Part shown: piece after piece, positions 1 through 10,772 of the stretch
Layout: each line of letters begins with the position of its first letter
Numbering within the stretch: the stretch's first letter is position 1
Assembly (NCBI GenBank): GCA_911728435.2
Contig: OU452209.1
Coordinates: 12,382,869 to 12,446,868, forward strand
DNA from: Apoderus coryli
Lineage: Eukaryota; Arthropoda; Insecta; Coleoptera; Attelabidae
Length of the DNA: 64,000 nt
Reading direction: 5' to 3'
The notes under the pieces: model-generated
The model's database searches: none
What the model was told of the DNA's origin: nothing
Seen by the model: the letters and a program-made list of their open reading frames with translations, nothing else
Made by a program: the position numbers and the translations under genes

Positions 1-339
1 TTAAACTTGGTCCAGATTTATTTATTTCAAAGGATGCGCTAATATGGATACTGGTTTTTCAAGCCTCTGAATGTGATCTCGTAGTTCTTGGTTTTTAACA
101 AAAATGGACTCCGCCTGGCCCCAAAATACACCACATTTCAAAAACATTTCGTCAAGATCGCTTCATAAATAAAAAATTGATGAGTGTGGTCCGCTTTCAA
201 ATGGGCCAGTCACTCTGTGTATCTATAGCTGTGCAAAGGCAGGTCTATGTTGTAGATGGGCACGCTCATAACAAGATCGAAACGATATCGTCAGTACTAA
301 ACAAAATTAGACTGAGATCCTTCCAATTTAAACAAATTT
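1..339. other. Unassigned AT-rich start of window
   Basis: No protein family, RNA gene or repeat is recognised here. A 62-codon open frame at 177-365 has no recognisable motif and looks like chance. The stretch ends where the dispersed IS630-like tail begins. Confidence 0.5.
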
Positions 340-818
340 TTGTATACAGGGTAGTACAATTGTGAAAGCGGAAACTTTAGAGGCAAATAGAGAACCATAA
401 AATAATATCAGTTTGTATTATAAACTATATTCGAATTTTTTTTTTATAAAAAAATTTAAATTTGTTAATATTTTTAAAACTACTTTAGATATTTAAATAA
501 ATAATTTGGCACGTGTAGATATATAATTTATATACATTTTTTTACCCAAAAATTAATATTTTACTTCCACCAGTGCTGTGCGTACGGACACATCGTCGCA
601 AAATGGTAATGAAAAATATGATACGCCACTGATTCTTTAGAATCAAAAATTATTTCTAGAATCCTTGTTCAATTTGCAACAAAAAAAGGCTCTTTACTTT
701 TTTTCGTTTGACAAATTGTTTGCAAGTAAAAAATTAAAATATCTACTGATTTCTGAAAAAAAAATTATAAGAAAACGAAAATAAGAAATTTAGTTAGTGG
801 CTTTCAGTGGCTGTGTAA
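340..818 (-). repeat. Dispersed repeat copy 1: tail of an IS630-like transposon
   Basis: About 480 bp match a second copy at 47475-47945 in the same orientation. Shared blocks include ATAATNTCAGTTTGTATTAT, TTTTTAAAACTACTTTAGAT and AAAATATGATACGCCACTGA. It opens with a terminal-repeat-like TATACAGGGTNGTNCAATT. In the second copy the repeat lies directly downstream (minus strand) of a transposase C-terminus, so I read it as the 3' untranslated end plus terminal repeat of that family. Here the coding part is missing and the repeat abuts a different element at 818. The copies differ by scattered substitutions and small indels, so both are old. Confidence 0.75.
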
Positions 819-1900
819 CCATTTTGAAATTAGCGGGTGTTATATACATTCAGAAAGATTACTAATGTTATAGCTCAATCCGAATGAACCCCAATATGCT
901 ATTCAAATTGTTACGGGTTCGATTCAAGTTTTACGAGCGGTTTCAAATAAAGAACAAACAATGAATATCATCTTGAATAATAACAGAATCAATTTATTAT
1001 ATGAAACAAACAAACAACTAAAATAAGCTTTATTAATCTGTATTGAAGTAATGCAAAATTACTTACCATTATAATCTTGTATCACTTCCGGTCACCGACT
1101 TTAATTAAAAAGAAATATTTAATTGGTTGACCCTTTTGTCAATAATTTATCGAAAACTTTATTAGAAATAAAACGCATATTTCGGGCTAAAACAACTAAT
1201 TTAATAATTAAAACTAATTAAAGAAAATGAATAACAAAAAGAAATAAATATGTATAATATAAAAGAAAAAGAATAAAACAATTAAGCGATAATGAGAATT
1301 TAAAAGAAATCTTAATCATTACTTGTACTACTTAAAAATAGGAAAATTAATATAATTCGAATAATTATATTAATTCCTGTATGAAACTTTAATTACTATT
1401 GAAAACGGAATTTTATTTCAATTGAAATAGAAATTTAGACTGAGACCCTATTTCTTTTAGTAATTACTAAAAGAAATAGCTTTAAGCTTTATATAAAAAA
1501 AACTAATTAAACAAAAAGGCCTTCAATTAAAAGAATATCAAAACTTACGGAACTTTATACAATTCACTATTTTTACAGAATGAGAAAGAAATGGACTCAG
1601 TCTTTATACAGATACTTTAAAACATAAAAAAAAAAAACTAGAAAATAATTCCTGACTGAAAATTATACCAAGTCCAAAAACAAATTAAAATATTTAATTT
1701 AACATTTTATAATTAGAGAAAACACGACTTGACTGAACCAACGCTAGAACGATTCCCTTCTTAAAGTCCTTTTGCCTTTCCAGAATTGCCTCATAAAAGT
1801 TACATAGTAGGTAATACAAAATGAAAATAAGCTAATCAGAAAAAAGACATCTTAAGAACAAAATATTTTTAAAAGCCTTGCACAATTTTTATGACGCAGA
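818..1900 (+). repeat. ~1 kb dispersed repeat, copy A (inverted partner at 18.6-19.4 kb)
   Basis: The sequence from about 818 to 1900 is matched in reverse complement by about 18600-19413. Matching blocks in order are AGCGGGTNTTATNTACATTC, the segment around 1540-1640 containing ACTCAGTCTTTATAC-like sequence, and AATTGCCTCATAAAA near 1788. No open frame is present. In copy B the repeat lies immediately 5' of a Bel/Pao reverse transcriptase fragment, so it could be the LTR and leader of an older Bel/Pao element; that is inference. Alternatives are a non-autonomous element or a segmental duplication. Confidence 0.65.
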
Positions 1901-2134
1901 TAACTTTTAGACCCCCCATGTTTGTCGTATTACATAATATTGGGGTACGTTCGTATTTATGTTTAGAAAAAATAAGAACCATATGTCAACAAATCTATGG
2001 GAATATTTCGTGTTATCGTAAATATATATATTAGAAAAAAGAACTTGTTAGATATTGGAAATTCTCAGAAAGAAGTGATCTGCCACCCATGTACTCTAGA
2101 ATTAAGTAATCTGTAAGCTTGCCAGTGGCGGGTT
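1901..2134. other. Unassigned spacer
   Basis: AT-rich DNA without a recognised feature between the dispersed repeat and an IS630-like transposase relic. Confidence 0.4.
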
Positions 2135-2330
2135 CTATTTTGTTACAGATGTTAATACGGGATTAGCGTAGACTTTATCTTTAATAGTACCGCAAAAATA
2201 AAAGTCTAGTGGCTCAAGATCTGGTGACCTGGGTGGTAGGCCACATTATTCATGTCATGTCGCCCTAGCCGGCCAATCAATCGATGACGGTAGTAAAAAA
2301 ATGCGGGGAAGCTCCATCCAGTTGTTTACT
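2135..2330 (-). pseudogene. IS630/Tc1-mariner-type transposase relic 1
   Basis: The minus strand encodes pieces of the catalytic core of an insect IS630-like (Tc1/mariner superfamily) DDE transposase. In order these are QLDGASPHFF (second acidic residue, about 2295-2326), IGRLGR, then in another frame PPRSPDLEPLDFYF and KDKVYANPV, ending in a stop at 2135-2137. At least one frameshift separates the blocks. Only about 65 codons survive of a family usually 350-400 residues long, and neither N-terminal helix-turn-helix domain nor the first catalytic Asp is visible. It is clearly dead. Confidence 0.8.
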
Positions 2331-3829
2331 ACTCTCATGTCTTAAATTAATGGATACATTCTTTAGGTTCTACAGCACATTATTGTTAAGAAATAAGAAA
2401 CTCCAAAAACAGTTCCGAGTTCAACCTTGTGGGTGATTTTTTTTTTCAGAAATCAGTATGTATTTTAATTTTTTACTTGAAAACGATGTGTCGAGCCAGA
2501 AAAGTAACGAGCCTTTTTTTGTTGTAAATTGCACAAGGATTCCAGAAATAATTTTTACTTGCAAAAACAAGCAGTGTCATAACATTTTTCTTTCAGTAAA
2601 ACTGATGGAAGTAAAACAATATTTTTTACGTAAAAAGATATTTCCAAATGTGCCAAATTCTATTTTAATATCTACAAATATTAATAATTTTGGAATTTTT
2701 TATAAACATTGTCACACCCTGTATCTTTGTAACGAAGGATTGCTTGTATTACAAACTGATATTATTTGGTGGTTCTCTGTCAGCTTCTGAAGTTTCCTGT
2801 ATATGTGAAGCCAGTAATTTTGTCCTATTCGATCCTTGTTTACTCGAACTGAAGATCGGTGGATGGGTTGATTTGTGTCAATCCACCATCTAAAAATCTG
2901 GAGATCTGTCAAAATGCGTTTGAATTTAGGTACAACATTACAACAAATTAAAAAATAATTATCGTAACTAGCCAAAGACATTTAAATGTGAGTGATATTA
3001 ATTATTAAAGTAATCTTTCTATCTCCTATAATATTTAAAGCGGCTTTGTACATTCCTTTAATTTGTATATTTAATTTATTATTAAAAATAGGGTATGTAG
3101 CGATAATATAAATATGTTTTTGAAAAATATTTTTTAACCATAAGTCCAATTTTAAATTGTATTTAAAATTTCTGAGAAATTTACGTCTATTGTGGACTAA
3201 AAAACCATCCAAAGGCTTGTTCAGGGATCTAAAAGAAAATTCACAAAAATACATATAAAGTACCGTTTACTGCTAAAATAGACGGAGCTGCTTTTTCAGC
3301 TAGTGTAAGTTTGAGGCAGCATTTATGCAGGAGTATTGTTTCTATACGTTTTTTGTTACCAGAGTAATTTAAAAACAAAACGTGATAGAAGAACGTCATT
3401 CTTTTAGAGCTGTATAGAAGTTTTGTATCTGAAATTTGTAGTTTAATTAACAAATAAAATATGCAAATACCCGGATATCCCTATGGTTATATTACTCCAG
3501 GAAATTATATGACATTCCCTTGGTTGAGAGGCCGTAAATGCTGCAAGAAAAAGGTCAATACGTACAAATGTTGTTGTTAAGACTAATTTATTGCTATTTA
3601 TGTTTAAGTATCTACATAAAACAGGTCTTTACTATCAGAGCGAGAGAGCTTGCGAGTGAGGTCATAAAGTTACGAAACCAATAAAGCTCCGTGTATGTAC
3701 GACTGTCATTCAAGTTTTTATGTTCGATTTCTTCGTAATGGCAACTAAACTAAAAATAATTATATTTTCATTTATTTAGTTTTTCCCTCAGGGGGAATAG
3801 GGAACTATGTATTATTACAGACTAATGGA
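2331..3829. other. Unassigned AT-rich stretch
   Basis: Open frames of 60-110 codons occur on both strands (for example 2458-2790 plus and 2982-3254 minus), but none carries a recognisable domain and they overlap on opposite strands, as expected for AT-rich chance frames. A CACCCTGTATC box, a common transposon-end motif in this window, lies near 2715. Confidence 0.4.
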
Positions 3830-4113
3830 GCCTTTGACAGTCTGCAGGAATTTTCCGCCTGAATATCCTAGTGTGTTTTTTATTTTTTTTTACCATGTGC
3901 AATAGAATATATTTTTACTATTTTTGACTGTATTATGTGTGTGTGTGTGGTTTTAATTTTATATCTATGAAGTTGTTGTAAGTGCTCTTTATAATATTTA
4001 TTTATTTGAACAATTTTGTTTGTATATAGTCATAATTGCGAATTATAATAAGCTTTTACTTGTGTATGTACAAAAACTATTGTACAAAAGAAGACCAATA
4101 AATATTATTATTA
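3830..4113 (+). mobile_element. LINE 3' end with ATT-repeat tail
   Basis: The segment ends in CCAATAAATATTATTATTATTA, a polyadenylation-like signal followed by an ATT repeat. The same end type occurs on the LINE C-terminal fragment at 9833-10252 and, on the minus strand, at about 61976-62060. The upstream part is T-rich with a short GT run near 3938, like LINE 3' untranslated sequence. No reverse transcriptase is left, so this is a 5'-truncated copy or tail. The clade is not determined. Confidence 0.5.
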
Positions 4114-4217
4114 TTATACAGCGCGGTACATTGCGCAGCATAAAATGTGTGATGCTTTGGGCATCATTCTGAATTCGCTGTGTAAGATCTTCATGTTATC
4201 CCACTGGTGTTTTGAAA

Positions 4218-4548
4218 ACACAATTTTTTACAATTTTTTGGATATCATTATTGGGGTTTGTGGTTCATATCAACAACAAAAGTGAAATATTTTTTTTTTA
4301 TTTCATGCCAACCTTCTTTTTGTTTCTTTGACGTTTCGACAAACAAATTTTGTCTTCTTCAGAATTTTTTTCCAACATCTCATTAGTGTTCTGTTTTCCC
4401 TTTTCTTTTTCTATGATTAGTATTGTCATATTTAGTGGGACAAAATTTGTTTGTCGAAACGTCGAAGAAAAAAAAGAAGGTTGACATGAAAATTATTTCA
4501 CTTTTGTTGTTGATACGCACCAAAAACCCCAATCCAAAAAATTATAAA
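4218..4548. repeat. Foldback (palindromic) repeat with CGAAAC-type motif
   Basis: The left arm at about 4218-4353 and right arm at about 4437-4548 are near reverse complements. Both carry the block around GACAAACAAATTTTGTC, the GACGTTTCGAC/GTCGAAACGTC core and a TTTCACTTTTGTTGTTGAT-type outer segment. The loop is about 80 bp. There is no coding capacity. It lies just downstream (minus strand) of IS630-like relic 2. It resembles non-autonomous foldback elements; a cruciform- or hairpin-forming role cannot be judged from sequence alone. Confidence 0.75.
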
Positions 4549-4584
4549 TATATAGTTCAAGAAAAATAAGGGAAAAAACAATTT

Positions 4585-5404
4585 TTTATGTATCCCCAAA
4601 TAAAAAAACTAATGGGGTTATATCAGGAGAGCGGGGTGGCCACTCAATAGAACCACTTCTTCCAATTTATCTACCGTCATAATTTTCGTAAGGCCAATTT
4701 CTTACAACTCTTGAAAAATGTGCTGGACGTCCATCCAATTGGAAGAATAAATGTCTCCTTATCGCCAGAGATATATTTTTCTAATAATTCCGCATGATTT
4801 TCGAAGATTGACCATAAACCCTTTAGGGCAAAAAAATAAGCCCCAAGACCAAATCGCCTACAGCAGCCATACAAAAATTAATACCAAACTCATTTTGGAA
4901 GTCTCGAGGTGAGGAATCTCTGATCCCCAAACACGTCGATTATGGAAACGCGATTCATCAGTCCATATTATTTTCTCTAGAATGAGAGGATCTTCTTCAA
5001 TTTGCAATAATCCAACTACGACATGCTAATCGTCGTTGTCGGTCACAAGGATGTAAAGCTTGGACTCCTCTTAAGTGATATGCTTTATAATGATTTCGTT
5101 TTAAAGTTTTAACAATTGAGCTGCTGGCGGCTGGCGCGTCGTATGCTGGTTCTGTTAGCATTTTCAAATAAATTTAATATTCGATGATCTATATTTCTCA
5201 TAATTACATGTCTTTCATATTCTTTTCTTCTAACAGACCCATGCTCTCTCTCTAAATCGCTGGTGCACCAGACTGAAGACTGGGTTGTCGGCGATATAGG
5301 AGATGCCTGCGGTACTCTCAAATTGCTTGCCTTGCATTGCCAATGCTGAATGCATAAACATAATGCATGTCAGCATATTCCAAATTTCTAAATTGAAACT
5401 GCAT
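4585..5404 (-). pseudogene. IS630-like transposase with DUF4817-type N-terminus, nearly full-length relic
   Basis: This is a DDE transposase of the IS630/Tc1-mariner superfamily that would cut and paste its own transposon. It is read on the minus strand from an ATG at 5404. The N-terminal helix-turn-helix (DUF4817-like) contains FRNLEYADMHYVYAF and GNARQAI. A linker with NIDHRILNLFENANRTSIRR follows, then YHLRGVQALHPCD, the first catalytic Asp in EKIIWTDESRFHN (about 4960), the second in QLDGRPAHFSRVV (about 4715) and the third region in IEWPPRSPDITPL (about 4620-4660). The blocks fall in different frames with several stops, so no functional protein is made. It is the most complete IS630-like copy here and shows the architecture of the fragments at 2.1, 9.2, 13.6, 34.6 and 48 kb, although these may be separate subfamilies. 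Confidence 0.85.
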
Positions 5405-6780
5405 TTTTACTATTCAAAAAACTTAAAAATTTACAACAATGGTTTGATTTATATTTAATCAGTAAACAAAATAAAATTTTGTTTCAAATGATATATATTT
5501 AAACATTTGACGTTACTATCTCAAGATGATATGCGACAGTCATGAACACCACTAGGACTGCTTCAAATCGAAGTTGCAACACACTCTATGAGAAAACAGC
5601 TCCTTCGGTTTAGCAGTTTTAATATTTGAAAATACTCAAAAAATAACTTAATAATTATTCGATGTTCCAACAATTATTTGATTTGGAATTTGATATTGGA
5701 TGTCTGCAATAAAACAGTTCGTATTAGTATGTTCGGACTGCAAACAAATTGAGAAAAAACCGAAAACTCTTTTAAGAACAGAATCCAAATATCAAAAACG
5801 GTATTGTACTTATTTTATGGTAGCGAATCTTGCAGTCCTATATTATGTTTTTTCTTTCATTGTTTGATAATTAATTTTGCAGACATTTCCTTTAGATCTT
5901 TGAAGAAGTTTTCAAATAACGATGAAACATATACGTTAATGTTTGAAACGTTGGTATTTTTAATTTATAACAGACCAATATTTCAACAATTTTAAAAACA
6001 TTATAAATATATTTTTTAAACCAAATATTATCTATTACTTAACTGTTTTACATAAATATTTTATACTTTTAAAACAAGTGCTAAGAACCTTACAATTGAT
6101 TCCAATTAAAATAAAAGAAATTTGAACAATGTTTTTGTGAAATTTGATTGTATATTCTACGTATTTGTACTGTTCTGTCTATATTAAAGCTCTCTTTTGA
6201 AGAATAATTATTATTAAGATAATCTGATGTCGTTTTCCATATAAAAATATTTTAAATCTATCCAAGGATTACATATTATATACATAGGGTGATCCACAGA
6301 TACTGCAAACGTTGATCCATCTCGGACGCTATATTTTCTGCAACTCAAAAAATGGCGAGGTGTAGTAGTATTGTACAAAATACCGGACGTTTTTTATTTT
6401 TATGTTTTTCAAATTGCTCTTCATAACATTTTGATGAAATAATATTTTTCATTGGCGAAAAATCTGATATTTAATAATTCATTTTGTCTGCTATGCCTCA
6501 AAATGATTTCTCCTGTAAAAATGTTGACTCATTTGCTTTCTCAAGAGCCCAAACAATTTATACCAGAGGGATTGAGGGATCAAGTTTTATCTGAAACCAT
6601 CATCATCATTGTGAATTATGTAAACAGGATTGCCCAATGAAAACGAAACAGATTCATTGCAACACTGTATAACGCTCGGTTAAGGGAGAATACCCAACAA
6701 GCTTCTAGAGTCTGACCATGGACTTTTCAGCCGGCCAATCATTCGCCGCCATGAATGCATTTTTGCGGTTAAGCGCTGTA
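5405..6780. other. Unassigned AT-rich stretch
   Basis: No recognised gene. A TAGGGTGATCC box near 6285 resembles the terminal motif of other elements in the window. The 62-codon frame at 6452-6640 has no recognisable domain. Confidence 0.4.
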
Positions 6781-7880
6781 AAGACTCAGATAAAGAAATT
6801 TATTTATTTGGGGTGAAGAGGTATTGTACTTGGTACCACTTATACTTTCCCCAAAGGTGCTGCTACTTAGAATAAATAAATATTTGTTTATTCTGAATAA
6901 ACATATTTTTATATTAAATATATGACATGTTCTATCCAAACAAATAATTTGTTCGAGAAAATCTGATATTTTGCTTCTAATAAATACTTTGTTACAAATA
7001 AATATTTATTTCTTCAAAAATATTACGTGTGTATAGGTGTTTTTTGAACAATTGATCCAAAGAGTTTCTTGTTTTATTAATAATAATGTTTGCAAATTAA
7101 TATCTAGAAAAAGAATGTTTAAAGAAACAAATATTTCTTTGTAACAAACAAAGTATTTATTGGAAGCAAACTATCAGATTTTACCGGATCATATTATTTA
7201 TTTGGATAGAACAAATAATATATTTAAAACAAAAAAATGTGTATTTATATAGGTCTACCTAATACGCCTAGTTGATTTCACGTTTGACATCAACGCCCTT
7301 GAATATGTTTCAAGAAAATATTTGTTTGAACTGAATAAATATTTCATTGGGTGATTTTTTTGTTGGTCCCTAAATATAAACAAGTCGCCATCTTTGTGTT
7401 AATTACAGTTAAATAAAATCTCAATTTCAAGATCATTTACACATTATCCACGTGTATCTACTACCCTTAATTTATCAATTCACTACGATAATATAAAAAA
7501 AGGATCTCATTATAATATTAGGTTTAGGTATACATATACTTACATGAAATAAACAATAATGCGTTATAAAAAACACCATCTACATTGGACTAATACTAAA
7601 CTAAAACGCGTGCGCTGTGGAGTTGAATCCCCAACAGCCATGCGCGTCGGCTCATTTTATTATTATTTATTTGATTCAAATAACGGCGGACTTGTTTCAA
7701 ATAACCAGGAATTAACTTTAATCTGTTATTTAAATTAAATAAATATTTATTTCTGCCAAAGCACCCCAGACCAAATAAATATTTTTTAAAAATCAAATAA
7801 CTCTATTTATTCTGGACAAACTGTTTATTTGAGTCAAATAAATTTTGTTTGAGTTAAACAAATAAAAGCCAAATAATAAT
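6781..7880. repeat. Cluster of AAATAAATATTT-type motifs with an internal foldback
   Basis: Variants of AAATAAATATTT and TTTATTTGANTCAAATAA recur roughly every 30-100 bp between 6781 and 7880. Within it, about 6896-7015 and about 7120-7248 are inverted copies sharing GTTCTATCCAAANAAATAAT, AAAATCTGATANTTTGCTTC and AATAAATACTTTGTT. The loop is about 105 bp. No protein signature was found, so this is probably a decayed foldback element with flanking derivatives. Confidence 0.55.
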
Positions 7881-9199
7881 TTATTAGGGTTAATTTTTAG
7901 AATTTTTTTCAGTGTATTTCCTTGCTTAGTCTCTTGTCAGGAACTTCAGGATCAAGAGCCAATACTGTTATTTGTTTAGAAATCCTATCCTATTTTATTT
8001 ATTTTTTTCGAATGAATTCATAGATACAAAGGTATTGTATAAAAGCAAATAAAAGGTTCCGTGTTTTCGGAGTTAAGCAGAAAAGGCTCAGAAGCTTTGC
8101 CTCTGAAATCATCCTGTATATTATGTAAACTTTGATTTTGATTTTGATTTTTGATTAATGGACCAGATACACGTCTAGAGTTCCTGCTGTACTGATATAG
8201 ATGTATTTTTATGATAAATGTCAAAAGAGAATTTTATTTAAGATTTAGAGATATTTATTCATTGTCTTAATGTTTAAGATAATTCTCAGTCAGAATGTAG
8301 TTTCGTATGGCACTAAATTTATTTAATTGCAGCTCTGTTGTATTATATGTATAAGGTTAAGGCTAAATACACATGATTTATAGTCATTAGTGTAACAATA
8401 AAGAGTCTTTTTTATGAAATAGACTCGTAAAAATGTAGTGGGCATGAAGAAGTTTCAGAAGTTATTCTTTTGAAAATAGCGGCTAAAAGTAAATTAATAT
8501 TTTCAATAAGTTTGTCCTCGTAATTTTATTTATAATTATTTTTATTTGCTACACCAACTTTCCCTGACTTGACACTACTTATTATGTTCTATGACCGTTC
8601 CAATCAGGCCCTCTGATGTGCACCATTGCACGGAGGCTCTTTTATTGCAAATAACTTAAGGTGTTCTTATATATTTATTTGACAGGTAACAATCCCAAAA
8701 CCGATTTAAATTGCAATATCCCAAAAATGTTCCTCGCATCTAAGAGCACTGCTGAATGAGACTACGTTTCAACTCTAGATCCGGTAAAAAACAAATACAA
8801 TCAGCCACTACGACAGGAAAAGGCTTTTAGAATTCTATGAAACATCACCTCTTAATATTGAAAACATACATACATACTATACAGGGTTATCCAAAAAGTA
8901 AGTGTAAACCATTGTAACTTTGTTTTTATCATTTAAATTATCAACATTTAGTCGTTTTAACGGTCTTTAAGCCAGAAGAATCAAATTAACAATATTGCGC
9001 ATCCCGTTTTCTATTTTGGCAGAAAATGTGATTTTTTACAGAAATCTGTTCATATTATTTTTTTTCAATTAGTACTTAAAATTTCAAATGAAAAAGTTTA
9101 TAAAGCATAGGGTAGAGAGGTTTGTCCTATTCTCCGTCAGTTCATAATATAGATGATTTCAGACTATACAGTATGTCCACGGATGCGGTTAACAGGAAG
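7881..9199. other. Unassigned stretch
   Basis: No gene is recognised. A TACAGGGTTATCCAAAAAGTAAG box at about 8880 has the look of a transposon terminus and may be the 3' end of the IS630-like relic at 9200-9460, read on the minus strand, with its interior deleted. Confidence 0.4.
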
Positions 9200-9460
9200 G
9201 CAAATGAACCAACAATTTTCATTTACTCATTCCAATATCAAAACTGTACTGGCATCGTCCTCGTTATATTGTTTCTTTTCTTTTTTAATATCAAAACATG
9301 ATACTGTTCTTCCAAATTTGTTCACCAATTTGTGAATAGCACTTGTCGAAACGTATACGCCTAGAAATTTGCGGTGAAATTCCTCCAGTACATAGCGATA
9401 AGATCAATAACTACTTCCATAGCATTGCACTATAAAATTTCTTTGTTCTACAGGCAGCAT
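9200..9460 (-). pseudogene. IS630-like transposase N-terminal relic
   Basis: The minus strand from an ATG at 9460 reads MLPVEQRNFIVQCYGSSY, a stop, then VLEEFHRKFLG, STSAIHKLVNKFGRTVS and FDIKKEKK. This pattern matches the N-terminal DUF4817-type helix-turn-helix of insect IS630/Tc1-mariner transposases (EERxFIVExY ... HRLVxKFxETGSV). The catalytic core is absent and the frame is interrupted. A terminal-repeat-like box lies 320 bp downstream at 8880, which suggests an internally deleted element. Confidence 0.65.
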
Positions 9461-9832
9461 TTTGGGGAATACTTTTATTACTGATAAGACAACTTTTTTT
9501 TGACACAGCCAATTTCCTCAAAAACAATAGTTACCTAATGTAAAGGTAATAATTAAGTAATAGTAGTAAAATGCGGACATGACCACGTGAAAAAAACTAT
9601 TTGCATAAATTCAAATATTCTTCTGTAACTCTGGAATCCGGGTTAGGATTAAATTTGAAGCATTTTTTATTATTTATCATTTTACGCTAATAGACCTCTT
9701 GTTTAATTTTATGCTTATGCCTTTCTGAGACGTCCTGTTTAATAAAAATAATTTTGTTCATGGTAGTTCTTATTTTTTCGACAATTGTTTTTTTATCTTT
9801 CAATTTTTTGTCCATAGTACAGCCCCTTTTCA
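9461..9832. other. Unassigned spacer
   Basis: No feature recognised between the IS630 N-terminal relic and the LINE 3' end. Confidence 0.35.
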
Positions 9833-10252
9833 GAGATTTTTTTCATATATTGGAGCTCGGTTGTACAATCGGTTACCAACGTCTCTGAGTTCTTTGGGGA
9901 TATCGACCTTTAGAAACAAACTCAAGAAATATATGTTCGATAAAAGTGGGTAGCCATGGTACGTTGTGAATTTCATTTTGATTTTGATTTTTCCTCATTT
10001 TCTTGATTTTATTTGTTTTCTGTTTCTTTTCCGCCTGCGTGGCTAACTGTGTTACAATATTTAATTTAGTACAGGTAAATTTTTGGTATGTGACAAATGC
10101 TTAGAATTTTTTATGATTTATTATGCACACTGTAATTTAATATTGTATTTTATTTGTTGATATTGTATTTGATTTGTTTTATGCATGCTCGGTTAAAAAC
10201 AGCTTGCTGAAATTCGCCGAGTTAAAAATGAAGACCGTTTATTATTATTATT
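9833..10252 (+). mobile_element. LINE ORF2 C-terminus and 3' UTR
   Basis: The plus strand reads IGARLYNRLPTSLSSLG, then STFRNKLKKYMFDKSG and a TAG stop at about 9952. This is the usual extreme C-terminus of jockey/CR1-like non-LTR retrotransposon ORF2 proteins (GxRLWNxLPxxLR...FKxxLKxY). About 300 bp of T-rich 3' untranslated sequence follow, with a CTCGGTTAAAA...CGCCGAGTTAAAAATGAAG near-hairpin and a terminal ATT repeat at 10230-10250. The copy is strongly 5' truncated, as LINEs usually are; reverse transcriptase and endonuclease are absent. Confidence 0.75.
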
Positions 10253-10467
10253 TGTCCTCTTGTTAATCGCATGCCTGGACATACTCTCTACAGACAATGA
10301 ATCTTAATTTAAAATATATAAATTTAAAGATTCTTCCGAGGCCATCCGTTCCCAAGCCTCTTTACATTAGAAATGGGCATCGAATGCAGCGTTTTTTTGA
10401 TACATTTCTCCCTCGTATATAAGACCTATCATGCTTGTCAAAGGATACCGACAGAAATAAAAATAAT
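10253..10467. other. Unassigned spacer
   Basis: Nothing recognised. Confidence 0.3.
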
Positions 10468-10772
10468 TACAGTGACTGGAAAACGTTGGGTTAATGAGTT
10501 TGCAAATAAATATAATATGAATGAAACAAATAATTTTTGGCAACGTGTTATTTTCTCAGAATAATCTAAATATAATCGGATGGACATCATCTGGTATGGC
10601 GAACACTTAATGTCGAATTTAATCAAGAAAATTTGTGTCTGACAGTAAAACACGGTGGCAGAATATTGTAACCATGAATTGTTCAATAGTTTTTCTTAGA
10701 TTAATTACTAAAAAATTACATAAGAATTTTTAATATTACCTCAACTGTATGAAACTTTTTGCAGTCACTGTA
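10468..10772 (+). mobile_element. Short Tc1-like transposon derivative with TIRs and TA flanks
   Basis: The ends are TA-CAGTGACTGGAAAA at 10468 and TTTTTGCAGTCACTG-TA ending at 10772, giving inverted termini flanked by TA, the Tc1/mariner target. Inside, the plus strand encodes Tc1-type transposase pieces: NEFANKYNMNETNNFWQRVIF (about 10495-10557), the position where the family has FSDES, then in other frames a segment near 10600 and CLTVKHGG at about 10639-10662. Spacing and order match the region around the first catalytic Asp of Tc1 transposases. The unit is only 305 bp and frameshifted, so it is a deletion derivative. Confidence 0.8.

Noticed and set aside
8131..8156. ATTTTG repeat as a regulatory array
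   Set aside because: Short simple repeat, similar to one at about 9977; nothing suggests function.
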